This document shows positions 16,950-25,452 of a stretch of DNA of 42,807 bases, one piece after another (position 1 is the stretch's first letter; each line of letters starts with the position of its first letter). Source of the DNA: JANQIV01 sp050117315 (GTDB lineage: Bacteria > Bacteroidota > Ignavibacteria > Ignavibacteriales > Melioribacteraceae). The notes under the pieces were generated by a model that saw only the letters and a program-made list of their open reading frames with translations, searched no databases and was not told the origin of the DNA. A program made the position numbers and the translations under genes. The DNA lies in NCBI GenBank assembly GCA_050117315.1, contig JASFMY010000047.1, positions 1-42,807 of the forward strand, written 5' to 3'.

Positions 16950-19853
16950 ATGAATTCTACTTATCTGCGAAGAATAATTGGCGCAGCAGTGTTTTTTATA
17001 ACTTTATTCGTTTATTTATTAACCGTACAATCAAACGTTTCCTTCTGGGACTGCGGTGAATTTATTGCTTCGGCATTTTTACTTCAAGTTCCTCACCCGC
17101 CGGGAACCCCGCTCTGGCTAATGATCGGCAAACTGTTTTCTATGCTGCCAATCGGGGATAATATAGCCTTCCGCGTAAACATGATGTCGGTTCTTTCAAG
17201 CGCATTCACGGTTCTGTTTCTTTATCTCGTTGTTATTAAGTTAATTGAAAACTATAACAAGAAAAAATACAAAAATAAACTTGATGAGCTTGCTACTTAT
17301 ATTGCTGCGGCAATAGGAGCATTGTCGCTCGCATTTGCAGACACATTCTGGTTTAATGCCATCGAGGCTGAAGTTTATGCGTTTGCAAACTTTTTTATAG
17401 CAATTATCACCTGGTTGATTCTTGTCTGGAATGAAAAAGCAGATGAACCCGATAATGAAAAATATCTGATACTAATTGCTTATTTAATAGGACTCTCTAC
17501 CGGTGTGCATTTGATGGCGGTCCTCTGCAGCGTTTCTATAGTTATGATAATTATGTTCAGGAAATTTATAAATAACGATGAAACTCTTCTAAAAACAAGC
17601 TATATTTTCTTAGGCAATGTTGCCTTAGTAATGCTGGTCGGTTTTGGCTTATGGGCTACCCAAACACAAAATTCTCCTTTAGGTTCCGAAGTAACTTCTA
17701 AATTTGATCAAAAAGCAGTAATGATTTTTGGCGTTGCTACGTTGATATATCTCGCTGTAACTTGGAAAAAAATCTACAACAAAAACTCATTCTACTTTCC
17801 TATTCTATTAGGGGGAATAGTTCTCCTTTCTGCTTATCCCGGTCTGCTTAAAATTCCCAACCTGATTTATCTTGTGAGCGGTGATAATGAAATTTTAGGA
17901 ATAGTTTCACTTATAGTTTTAATTGGAATTATTGGTTATCTAATTTACTGGACTCAGAAAGAAAACAAACCTACGCTAAATCTTGTGGGCAAATGTTTGC
18001 TGTTCGCCGTAATAGGTTTTACCACCTATACTATGATACCGATTAGATCCAACCAGGATACGCCGATTAACCTGAACAGCCCGAATTCATTTTCATCGAT
18101 GGTAAAATATCTTGACCGTGAACAATACGGCAGTGCCCCCTTATTCCAGAGAAGATATACCCAGGAACCGCACCAAACAGGAGTCTATAGTAATTATGAC
18201 AGCGACTTGGACTTTCTTTTAACATATCAAATGAACCACATGTTCAACAGGTATTTATTGTGGAACTATGTGGGAAGAGAATCTACTGTCCAGGATTCGG
18301 GAGTAAACTTCTGGGAATTTCTCGGGATACCTTTTCTTATCGGATTGTTTGGCCTATTCTACCAATTTAAGCGTGACTGGAAAATGGGAGCCGTTTTCAT
18401 GGTTATGTTTGTTTTCCTCGGCTGGCTTATGGCATATTACCAGAACCAGCAGGAGCCGCAGCCAAGAGAACGTGATTATTTTTACGTAGGCGCTTTCTTT
18501 GTTTTCTCCGTTTGGGTTGGTTTGGGAGTGCGCGGAATAATTGATATTCTAAAAGAAAAATTTGCAGACCAAAAACTGCTTAACCCTGTTATTGCTTTGG
18601 TTCTTGTTGCCGGCTTTATTACAATCCCTGCAAATATGCTGCTCAATAATTATTGGGAAAACGACAGATCGGAAAACTATTTGCCGTGGGATTATTCCTA
18701 CAATCTTCTTCAAAGTGTTGCTCCGAATGCTATCATATTTACCAACGGCGATAACGATACTTTCCCTCTTTGGTACTTGCAGGATGTTGAAGGAGTAAGA
18801 AGAGATGTCCGTGTTGCAAACTTAAGTCTATTAAACACACCATGGTACATTTTCCAGTTGAGAGATACGGACCCGCACGGTTCGCAAAAAATAAGAATGA
18901 GTTTATCCGATATTGAGATTGAAAACATCCAGCCGGTAAGATGGGAAAAAACAAAAATAACTTTCCCTGTACCCGACACTTTATTGGCTAAATATGATAT
19001 AACCGACACTACTGTTCTAAAAAATAAAGCCATAAGCTGGGAGATGCCGCCCGGAGCAATGTTTGGAAATATTGGCGCTGCAAGAGTGCAGGACCTGGTA
19101 GCACTCGATATTGTTAGAGAAAATGCATGGATTAGACCTGTTTATTTCTCCGTTACCACTTCTGAAAGCAGCCAGTTAGGTCTTGACGATTACCTGGAAA
19201 TGGAAGGCTTAGCCTTTAGAGTAGTTCCTCAAAAAGCAAAAAATCCTTATTACGTTAATGCGGAAATAATGGGCAAACAGATTTTTAATGAACCCGAAGA
19301 TGATGATTATAGTAAAAATTACCGGTTGGGATTTAAATTCAGGGGAATAAACGATCCGTCAATATTTTTGGACGACAACCATAAAAGACTCTCAAGAAAT
19401 TATAGGAATGCGTTTATAAGATATGCTTTACACAACTTGTACGTTGATAAAGACTACGACAAAGTGGTAAAAGCACTGGATGCTATGGAAGAAAAAATTC
19501 CCCGTCATCTAATTCCATTGGATTACAGGCTGCTTTACGATGTAGGGGAACTTTATTATCAAGCCGGAGCAATTGAGCAATACAAAACAATTGCTAAAGA
19601 GGTAGAAACTGCAGCGTTGAGTGAGATTGAACGTAATCCCGCTAATTTAAGAGGAAGGTATAATCCGTATTTAATTCTTTTAGAGCTCTATGAAAATTCA
19701 AAAGAATATGGAAAGGCACTGGATATACTTCTGAGAATTCAACAGTTGGTTCCCAATGATCCGTCCGTACAGCAAAGGATAGCCATAACCAGGCAATTAA
19801 TGGGATCGGATACAACTGAAGTAAGCGAAGCTCCAATCGATATTAAAGAATAA
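16950..19853 (+). CDS. DUF2723 multi-membrane glycosyltransferase-like protein
   Basis: This 967-residue integral membrane protein of the DUF2723 family is related to TMEM260-type protein O-mannosyltransferases (GT-C fold). The first membrane helix (about 9-27) is followed by the family motif WDCGEFIASAF (33-43) and HPPGTPLW (49-56); NAIEAEVYA follows near residue 140. At least ten hydrophobic segments occupy the first ~560 residues. The rest is a soluble, probably periplasmic domain ending in TPR-like helices (about 830-940). Its likely role is transfer of a sugar from a lipid-linked donor to exported proteins or glycans; the acceptor is unknown. A preceding AGGAACTA ribosome binding site supports the start. 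Confidence 0.88.
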   Translation: MNSTYLRRIIGAAVFFITLFVYLLTVQSNVSFWDCGEFIASAFLLQVPHPPGTPLWLMIGKLFSMLPIGDNIAFRVNMMSVLSSAFTVLFLYLVVIKLIENYNKKKYKNKLDELATYIAAAIGALSLAFADTFWFNAIEAEVYAFANFFIAIITWLILVWNEKADEPDNEKYLILIAYLIGLSTGVHLMAVLCSVSIVMIIMFRKFINNDETLLKTSYIFLGNVALVMLVGFGLWATQTQNSPLGSEVTSKFDQKAVMIFGVATLIYLAVTWKKIYNKNSFYFPILLGGIVLLSAYPGLLKIPNLIYLVSGDNEILGIVSLIVLIGIIGYLIYWTQKENKPTLNLVGKCLLFAVIGFTTYTMIPIRSNQDTPINLNSPNSFSSMVKYLDREQYGSAPLFQRRYTQEPHQTGVYSNYDSDLDFLLTYQMNHMFNRYLLWNYVGRESTVQDSGVNFWEFLGIPFLIGLFGLFYQFKRDWKMGAVFMVMFVFLGWLMAYYQNQQEPQPRERDYFYVGAFFVFSVWVGLGVRGIIDILKEKFADQKLLNPVIALVLVAGFITIPANMLLNNYWENDRSENYLPWDYSYNLLQSVAPNAIIFTNGDNDTFPLWYLQDVEGVRRDVRVANLSLLNTPWYIFQLRDTDPHGSQKIRMSLSDIEIENIQPVRWEKTKITFPVPDTLLAKYDITDTTVLKNKAISWEMPPGAMFGNIGAARVQDLVALDIVRENAWIRPVYFSVTTSESSQLGLDDYLEMEGLAFRVVPQKAKNPYYVNAEIMGKQIFNEPEDDDYSKNYRLGFKFRGINDPSIFLDDNHKRLSRNYRNAFIRYALHNLYVDKDYDKVVKALDAMEEKIPRHLIPLDYRLLYDVGELYYQAGAIEQYKTIAKEVETAALSEIERNPANLRGRYNPYLILLELYENSKEYGKALDILLRIQQLVPNDPSVQQRIAITRQLMGSDTTEVSEAPIDIKE

Positions 19854-19865
19854 ATTTTAGGAGGC

Positions 19866-19912
19866 TGTCTCAAACGTAGCACAGATTTTTAATACGTGTT
19901 GGGTTTGAGACA
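19866..19912 (+). terminator. Hairpin after the DUF2723 gene
   Basis: TGTCTCAAAC (19866-19875) and GTTTGAGACA (19903-19912) form a perfect 10-bp stem with a 27-base loop, directly after the DUF2723 stop. There is a T-rich but not uniform tail (CTTCTTTAT). The GAGGCTGTCTCAAA text resembles the end of several insertion sequences, so a relic IS end is an alternative reading. Confidence 0.5.
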
Positions 19913-19944
19913 CTTCTTCTTTATAAAATAAACCGCAATTAAAT

Positions 19945-21009
19945 TTGAAAATACTTCTATTTACACTTTCCGGCATCGGCGATGCTTTAATGTTTACACC
20001 TGCATTGCAGAAACTAAAAGAAGAATTACCTGATTCACAAATCGACTGTTTGGCAATGTTTAAAGGCGCTGCAGATTTGTATGAAAGGCTTCCGCAGATA
20101 AATAAAGTGTTCTACTTTGATTTTATGAAAAAGGGAAAACTTGAAGCGCTTAAATTTGTTCTAGGTTTAAGCCGCAAGTATGATGCATCAATAAACGTAT
20201 ATCCTTCAAACAGAAAAGAGTATAATCTTATTTCAACCATAATCGGCGCAAAAAAAAGAGCCGGGGTAAATTATAATAGAAAAAACTTTGTTAACCTCGG
20301 ATGGCTTAATAATGTTTCCATTCAAGAAAACGATGAACTGCACAACGTTGAAGAAAACATAAAGTTGGTTGAAAAACTAATAGGCAAAAAAATCAGCGAT
20401 GTCCCCTCGATGATTTTCCCTTTTGCAGAAGATGATTTAATTTATGCCGAAAAATATTTTAACAACATTGGAATAACCGGAAATGGTCTGGTTATAGGAT
20501 TTCACGCCGGATGTTCAATATTAAAAAACCATATTAAAAGAAGATGGGAACCGGAAAAATTTGCCGAATTAGGAAAATTGTTAATAGAAAGTAACAAAGC
20601 CAAAATACTTCTTTTCGGCGGGCCTGAAGAAAATGAACTTAAGGAAGAAATTCACTTACGGATTAACAATGAAAATTCTTTTGTAATAAAAACCGGAAAC
20701 CTGCCGCAATCAACCGCAATAATGAAAAGGTGTAATCTATTTATAAGCAACGACTCAAGTTTGATGCATATTGCCTCGGCATTATCTTTACCGGTTGTTG
20801 CAATTATAGGTCCCACGAACACAAACTACATCCGCCCGTGGAAAACAAAACACAAAATAGTTTCCCTTAATTTGGATTGCTCACCATGTTTTTTCTATTC
20901 CCCCAAACCGCTTATCTGCAAAAGAACAGACAAACAATTCAAATGCATAAAAGAGCTTAGCGTAGACTATGTTTATAAAGCAGCGCTTGAATTTATCAAT
21001 GAACACTAA
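19945..21009 (+). CDS. Family 9 glycosyltransferase (heptosyltransferase-like)
   Basis: This 354-residue GT-B fold protein resembles the WaaF/WaaQ ADP-heptose:LPS heptosyltransferases. The N-terminus MKILLFTLSGIGDALMFTPALQKLKE is the family signature. The donor-binding half has GFHAGCS, KRRWEPEKFAELGKLL, LLFGGPEE, NLPQSTAIMKRCNLFISNDSSLMHIASAL and VAIIGPTNTNYIRPW. It uses a TTG start, because the conserved N-terminus begins exactly there. Together with hldD it suggests an LPS inner core with heptose. Its stop codon overlaps the stop codon of the convergent LOG-like gene by two bases. Confidence 0.9.
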   Translation: MKILLFTLSGIGDALMFTPALQKLKEELPDSQIDCLAMFKGAADLYERLPQINKVFYFDFMKKGKLEALKFVLGLSRKYDASINVYPSNRKEYNLISTIIGAKKRAGVNYNRKNFVNLGWLNNVSIQENDELHNVEENIKLVEKLIGKKISDVPSMIFPFAEDDLIYAEKYFNNIGITGNGLVIGFHAGCSILKNHIKRRWEPEKFAELGKLLIESNKAKILLFGGPEENELKEEIHLRINNENSFVIKTGNLPQSTAIMKRCNLFISNDSSLMHIASALSLPVVAIIGPTNTNYIRPWKTKHKIVSLNLDCSPCFFYSPKPLICKRTDKQFKCIKELSVDYVYKAALEFINEH

Positions 21010-21539
21010 TTTTTTAATTCTCTTACAATATACTCTGCACAATCTTTAATATCTTCAAAGTATTTAATCATACCGGCTTTTCTTTTCTCAAAAGTAATCC
21101 GTTCTTCCATGTCAGTAAATAAATTTTTCCACATAGTGCCGTAAATAGCTATTGGTTTATGCTCCATCATTGACTTGTTAAAATATTCCCATACTAAAGA
21201 CAGCTCTAATAAAGTCCCCGTTCCGCCCGGTAAAATTACATATGCATCTGCAAAAGAAATTAGTTTTTCCAATCTTTCAAATAAAGAATCCGCAATCAGC
21301 CTGTTGGTTAAATATTGACTCGGCACAGCATTGTAAATTTCCAGATTGATTCCAACGGCTTCGGCCCCTTTTTCATTAGCTCCTCTTGAAACCGCATCCA
21401 TGGTTCCCTGGTAACCGCCAGTGCAGACATTCAAATTATTCCCGCCGAAATATTTTCCTAAAAAATATGCGTCCTCGTATTCCCGATCTCCTGGCTTAGG
21501 GATTGAACTGCCGAATACTGTAACTGTCTTACTTCCCAA
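21006..21539 (-). CDS. LOG-family / TIGR00725-like Rossmann protein
   Basis: This 177-residue protein of the LOG (lysine decarboxylase-like) superfamily has CTGGYQGTMDAVSRGA (about 39-54) and the signature PGGTGTLLEL (about 104-113). Several members are nucleoside-5'-monophosphate phosphoribohydrolases that release free bases such as cytokinins. The substrate here is unknown, although the presence of AMP nucleosidase in the same window shows such chemistry is used by the cell. The yjbQ-like gene lies immediately upstream, three bases apart on the same strand. Confidence 0.85.
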   Translation of the reverse strand: MGSKTVTVFGSSIPKPGDREYEDAYFLGKYFGGNNLNVCTGGYQGTMDAVSRGANEKGAEAVGINLEIYNAVPSQYLTNRLIADSLFERLEKLISFADAYVILPGGTGTLLELSLVWEYFNKSMMEHKPIAIYGTMWKNLFTDMEERITFEKRKAGMIKYFEDIKDCAEYIVRELKN

Positions 21540-21542
21540 AAT

Positions 21543-21962
21543 TTATTCTCCGATAAATTGTGTAATTATATTTCTTTGACGTGATCTAATATCAAAATCG
21601 ATTAAAATAATTTGTTGCCATGTTCCCAGCAGTAACTTACCGCCTGCAAACGGAACGGTAATAGAATTTCCCTGTAAAGATGCACGTACATGCGAATGCC
21701 CGTTGCCGTCGTGCCATGTTTCATTGTGATGGTAGGTTTGATTCGAAGGAATAATCTTTTCAAAAAATTGGGGGTAATCCTGTATCAAACCCGGTTCATA
21801 TTCAATTGTAGTTATGCCAGCGGTTGAACCCGGTACAAAAACAAGTACGTTACCTTCCGAAAATCCGACTTCCCTTAACTGTTGGTTAACTTTGTCGGTA
21901 ATGTCGATTAACTCTGTGTTTCCTTCAGTATAAACAGAAAAATTTGTTGTTTTAACTTTCAT
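21543..21962 (-). CDS. YjbQ / UPF0047 family protein
   Basis: This 139-residue protein of the YjbQ (UPF0047) family has PGSTAGITTIEYEPGLIQD (about 44-62), the His-rich metal-binding region HHNETWHDGNGHSHVRASLQG (about 78-98) and GTWQQIILIDFD (about 113-124). Some members show weak thiamine-phosphate synthase activity, but the physiological role is unsettled. It heads a two-gene minus-strand unit with the LOG-like gene, with only three bases between them. Length and motifs are complete. Confidence 0.9.
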   Translation of the reverse strand: MKVKTTNFSVYTEGNTELIDITDKVNQQLREVGFSEGNVLVFVPGSTAGITTIEYEPGLIQDYPQFFEKIIPSNQTYHHNETWHDGNGHSHVRASLQGNSITVPFAGGKLLLGTWQQIILIDFDIRSRQRNIITQFIGE

Positions 21963-22187
21963 TTATTTGTCTCTCTTTTTTAATTGGGCGAAGTTAAAGA
22001 ATAGTGAGCACTATTTCAAAAAAAATTGCAGGCAGTATTTATGTTCAGATGATGTAACGTGTAATTTATTCGGGTCATATCCGGTCAAACAAATACTTTT
22101 CATCATACTTAACATCAGAACTTTTTTGTGGTACCCTTTCTGATTCATTATAAATTTAATCGTATTTGTAACCTGTCAATGACCATA

Positions 22188-22335
22188 TATACACACACCA
22201 AATTGGTTTTGGGATTTTACCATAAAGTCCTCTCTTTTTAAGACCTGCCCGCCGTACGAGACTTTGGGAGGCGGGGAGGATTTAGGTGAGTTCTAAATAA
22301 AAACTAAATCCCAAAACCAATTTGTAACAAGTATA
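22188..22335. mobile_element. MITE-like element, copy 2
   Basis: This 148-base element has perfect 19-bp terminal inverted repeats, CAAATTGGTTTTGGGATTT (22199-22217) and its complement (22306-22324). The core is almost identical to copy 1 at 3312-3456; the only notable difference is a 3-base insertion and a few changes around GACCTGCCCGCCGTACGAG. The outer arms are TATACACACAC (left) and TAACAAGTATA (right). These match the opposite arms of copy 1, while the core keeps the same orientation. It is non-coding and no transposase is present. Confidence 0.78.
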
Positions 22336-22474
22336 AAAGATTACCTGACCTCCTTGCCAATTCGACTGCTGTTTGCAAAACTAAGAAATCATTGGACAGT
22401 CATTTTGACATTTAGTATGCAATTGTGCTAGAAAAAGTATCAACGTTCTATCAAAAAGTATGAAGGTTGAGTAA

Positions 22475-22680
22475 ATTTCTATCTCTGTTCATTAAATTTT
22501 GATGAACGATGAATAAAAATCTATCACTATTGCATAAAATTTGTTCTCCGATGATTGAATTTTATTCAACGATGATAAAAAATTGTTCAACGTTAATTAA
22601 AATTATATCTCCGGTCATTAAATCTCGTTGATTAATGATGAAAATTTATTCAAAGATTGTTAATTGTTATTAAATTTAGA
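22475..22680. repeat. Degenerate ~21-bp direct repeat array
   Basis: About nine imperfect units of 19-25 bases follow each other, roughly of the form GTTCNNCGATNATTAAAATTT. Examples are GTTCTCCGATGATTGAATTT, TTCAACGATGATAAAAAATT, GTTCAACGTTAATTAAAATT and ATCTCCGGTCATTAAATCTC. The period is close to two helical turns. The units are too divergent for a CRISPR array and there are no spacers. It could be a decayed satellite or a protein-binding array. Confidence 0.45.
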
Positions 22681-22900
22681 AAAAATCTTAAAAACAGATT
22701 TAATTATTTCTATAAACTGCCCAAAAGATATTACATCACTATTAAATTAATATTAAATCAGTGCAAATATTCAGTACTACTTTTGGTAAATATTCTTCTT
22801 TCACTCCAGAAAGAAATGAAATACATTTTTATTCAAAAGTACATATTTATACTATATTGATTTTTTATAATTATAATAATATATTTAATTCAAATTAAGA

Positions 22901-23068
22901 CCTAGTGTCGCGTCAATTCTGTATTGTCGGTAATCTTTTAAGCCGGAATCTATAACTTATACTATGTCATTCCCGCACGTATTAAGCGGGAATCTAATTT
23001 ATAAAAGTGGATTCCCGATAAAAGCATTCGGGAATGACACGGCACTTCATTGTTGACATAACACTAGG
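22901..23068. mobile_element. TAGTGT-ended MITE/REP-like element
   Basis: This ~168-base non-coding element is bounded by CCTAGTGTCGCGTCAA (22901-22916) and the inverted TTGACATAACACTAGG (23053-23068); the 15-bp ends differ at three positions. Nested inside are the GTCATTCCCG (22966-22975) and CGGGAATGAC (23029-23038) stems of the widespread cattcccg type. A partial inverted copy is at 42627-42682. The element ends 31 bases before the ATG of the BNR-repeat gene. Confidence 0.7.
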
Positions 23069-23099
23069 AACCCCTAAATATAAAATAGAGTTAGTGTCA

Positions 23100-25316
23100 A
23101 TGCATAAAATTTCTCTAATCGTTATACTTTTATTTTCTCACATTTTAGCACAACAGTGGATTTGGCAAAATCCTTTACCGCAGGGAGCATCAATGTTTAC
23201 GGTAATTCCATTATCAGAAGAACAGGCAATAATAACAGGCAGCCGCGGAACTATAATAACAACAGAGGATTGTGGAAGAAGTTGGCAGGTTCAAAAACTT
23301 TCTCACATCGGTGCTATTCGTAAATATAGTTTTATTTCAAAAGAAGAGGGATGGATAATTGGAAGTTGGACTGACATTACTGCTTATTATGACACAAATA
23401 AAACAATAAATTTTAGTAAAATTTTCAAAACAAACGATGGAGGTTTTACGTGGCAAGAGTTATCACCGGAAATAGAAATTGACTTTACAATTTATAGTTT
23501 TAATGATATAGAATTCATAGATAATCAAACAGGTTTTCTTTTAGCTGTTCCTTTGTATGCAGACATAAATGAAGAAGATCAATATCCTGGATTAATTTAT
23601 AAAACGGAAGACGGCGGTTATAATTGGACACAGATAAATATTGGAATAGATAGAAAATATTATCAAATAATTTACACTGACGAGCTTACAGGTTATTTAT
23701 TGTCGCAGCCTTATTATTCCAATTTTGATTTCGACAGTAACTTGCTTCATAAAACAATTGACGGAGGTGATACTTGGACTACGTTTGCAGACTCAGGTTT
23801 TGGAGTAATAAACTTTATTAATAATCAAATTGGTTGGTCGGGTAATTACAGAACAACCGATGGCGGAAAAACTTGGCAATATCATGAATTTAATTTTCCT
23901 CCATCAATTAACAACATCAGTAAAATTACTTTTACCGACAGCATAGTTGGTTATGCATTGAACGATTATACAATATTAAAAACAATTGACTGTGGAAACA
24001 CGTGGATTGAACAAATTGAAACGCAAAATGGTTTATTGCAGGACATAAAATTTTATAATTCACTCAATGGTTATGCTTGTGGGTATGGAGGGGTCATCTA
24101 TATTACAAATGATGGGGGCGAGAATTGGAGCCGTCATGGTGAAGGAGTTACAACAAATCTTGAAGACATTTATTTCATAGACGAAAACTTTGGGTGGACA
24201 GTCGGATATGACGGAACGATTCTTAATACAGAAAACAGCGGAGAAATTTGGGGAAAACAAACTTTACCGGCAGAATGTGATACAGTAATTTTTAGCGGTG
24301 TTGATTTTATAGATAAAAACAAAGGCTGGATTGCAGGTGGCAATTATATCTTAAATACAGAAAACAGCGGTAATGACTGGCATATTCAATTAAAAGCTGA
24401 ACTTGAAAACGGACTTTTCAGAGATATTAAATTTATAGATGATAAAAACGGATTTGCTGTTGGTCAAAAAGGGACTTTATATGGCTACGGTATAATATAT
24501 AGAACATTTGACGGAGGTAAAGTTTGGCAAAGGACAGATAACGGTGACTTACCTAAATTAGATAAAATATTCTTTTTTGATGAGGACCAAGGCTGGATCG
24601 TTGGTTGGGGCATTTTACTCTCTACGCATGATGGTGGTGTAAATTGGCAAAAAGAGTATTTCAGTGAAAGATTAAAATATATTCAATTCACAGATCTTGA
24701 GCATGGTTGGATTTCTGCGGGTGATGAAGGGGCATTTTACAGAACAACAGACGGCGGGGAAAATTGGGAATTTGTCCCTTTCTCAAAAAGATATTTGCAA
24801 TCTTTCAGCAGTTTTTACTTCTTTAACAATTCTCAAGGTATTGCAACAGGATTCCTTTTCCCGAATATCTTAACAACAGAAGACGGTGGAATAAATTGGA
24901 CTTACCAGGAGCGGCTTTCTACGGTCAGGGTTAATGCAACGACATTTGTAAATGACAACCTAGGATGGGCCGTTGGTTATGACGGAAATATTATGAAGTT
25001 TGAAGGTTCTTATTTTACAGTTACTGCCGTTGAAAATGATAATAATATGAATCAAACTCAATTGCCTGTTGGTAATTATCCCAATCCATTCAATAACGTT
25101 ACGAAAATTCACTTTAACTTATCCCACTCACAGGAAGTTAAAATTTCTATTTATAATATATTAGGCAAGCTGGTTGAATACTTCTCATTATCAAATACTA
25201 TCAAAGGAAGTAATATAATTGACTGGCAACCAAAGAACATCGGTTCTGGATTATACCTCGTAAAAATAAATTGTATGGAATATACAAAAACTTTTAAGAG
25301 CTTATATCTAAAATAG
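23100..25316 (+). CDS. Secreted BNR/Ycf48-like repeat protein with T9SS sorting domain
   Basis: This 738-residue extracellular protein has a signal peptide (MHKISLIVILLFSHILAQ). At least 13 Asp-box repeats of the form TxDGGxTW are spread over residues ~40-620, which predict a large beta-propeller resembling Ycf48/sialidase-like blades. A C-terminal type IX secretion sorting domain follows (last ~80 residues, starting at NYPNPFNNVTKIHF). An upstream in-frame ATG at 23034 is rejected because those 22 codons lie in the mobile repeat and would bury the signal peptide. It is likely exported across the outer membrane and attached to the surface; the ligand is unknown. The next gene also carries a T9SS domain. 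Confidence 0.85.
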   Translation: MHKISLIVILLFSHILAQQWIWQNPLPQGASMFTVIPLSEEQAIITGSRGTIITTEDCGRSWQVQKLSHIGAIRKYSFISKEEGWIIGSWTDITAYYDTNKTINFSKIFKTNDGGFTWQELSPEIEIDFTIYSFNDIEFIDNQTGFLLAVPLYADINEEDQYPGLIYKTEDGGYNWTQINIGIDRKYYQIIYTDELTGYLLSQPYYSNFDFDSNLLHKTIDGGDTWTTFADSGFGVINFINNQIGWSGNYRTTDGGKTWQYHEFNFPPSINNISKITFTDSIVGYALNDYTILKTIDCGNTWIEQIETQNGLLQDIKFYNSLNGYACGYGGVIYITNDGGENWSRHGEGVTTNLEDIYFIDENFGWTVGYDGTILNTENSGEIWGKQTLPAECDTVIFSGVDFIDKNKGWIAGGNYILNTENSGNDWHIQLKAELENGLFRDIKFIDDKNGFAVGQKGTLYGYGIIYRTFDGGKVWQRTDNGDLPKLDKIFFFDEDQGWIVGWGILLSTHDGGVNWQKEYFSERLKYIQFTDLEHGWISAGDEGAFYRTTDGGENWEFVPFSKRYLQSFSSFYFFNNSQGIATGFLFPNILTTEDGGINWTYQERLSTVRVNATTFVNDNLGWAVGYDGNIMKFEGSYFTVTAVENDNNMNQTQLPVGNYPNPFNNVTKIHFNLSHSQEVKISIYNILGKLVEYFSLSNTIKGSNIIDWQPKNIGSGLYLVKINCMEYTKTFKSLYLK

Positions 25317-25362
25317 ACTCTTTATAATAATATGATAAATTAGTTCATTGAATTTAAGGGAG

Positions 25363-25398
25363 GAGTATTATACTTTTTTATAAATCATAATAATACTC
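25363..25398 (+). terminator. Weak hairpin between the two T9SS-cargo genes
   Basis: GAGTATTAT (25363-25371) pairs with ATAATACTC (25390-25398), with a run of Ts in the loop. It lies 47 bases after the BNR-repeat stop. It may attenuate transcription before the next gene; the AT-rich context makes this uncertain. Confidence 0.3.
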
Positions 25399-25452
25399 AC
25401 ATTATGTTTTATAATTTAAAAAATATTTATCCTATAACATTAAAGGTGAGAA

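Larger units (their letters stand above)
21963..23099. other. 1.1-kb repeat-rich intergenic region
   Basis: No gene is supported here. The region holds the second MITE-like copy (22188-22335), a degenerate ~21-bp repeat array (about 22475-22680), a 67-codon AT-rich reading frame judged non-coding (22657-22860), and a TAGTGT-ended element (22901-23068). It separates the yjbQ promoter (minus) from the two large secreted-protein genes. Confidence 0.6.

Noticed and set aside
19861..19912. Insertion sequence end (GAGGCTGTCTCAAA)
   Set aside because: No transposase and no second end are present; the perfect hairpin directly after a stop codon fits a terminator better.
22475..22680. CRISPR array
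   Set aside because: The units are contiguous and diverged, with no constant repeat, no spacers and no cas genes.
22657..22860. 67-codon AT-rich reading frame
   Set aside because: It starts in the degenerate repeat array, has a Lys/Ile/Tyr/Leu composition expected from AT-rich DNA and no ribosome binding site.
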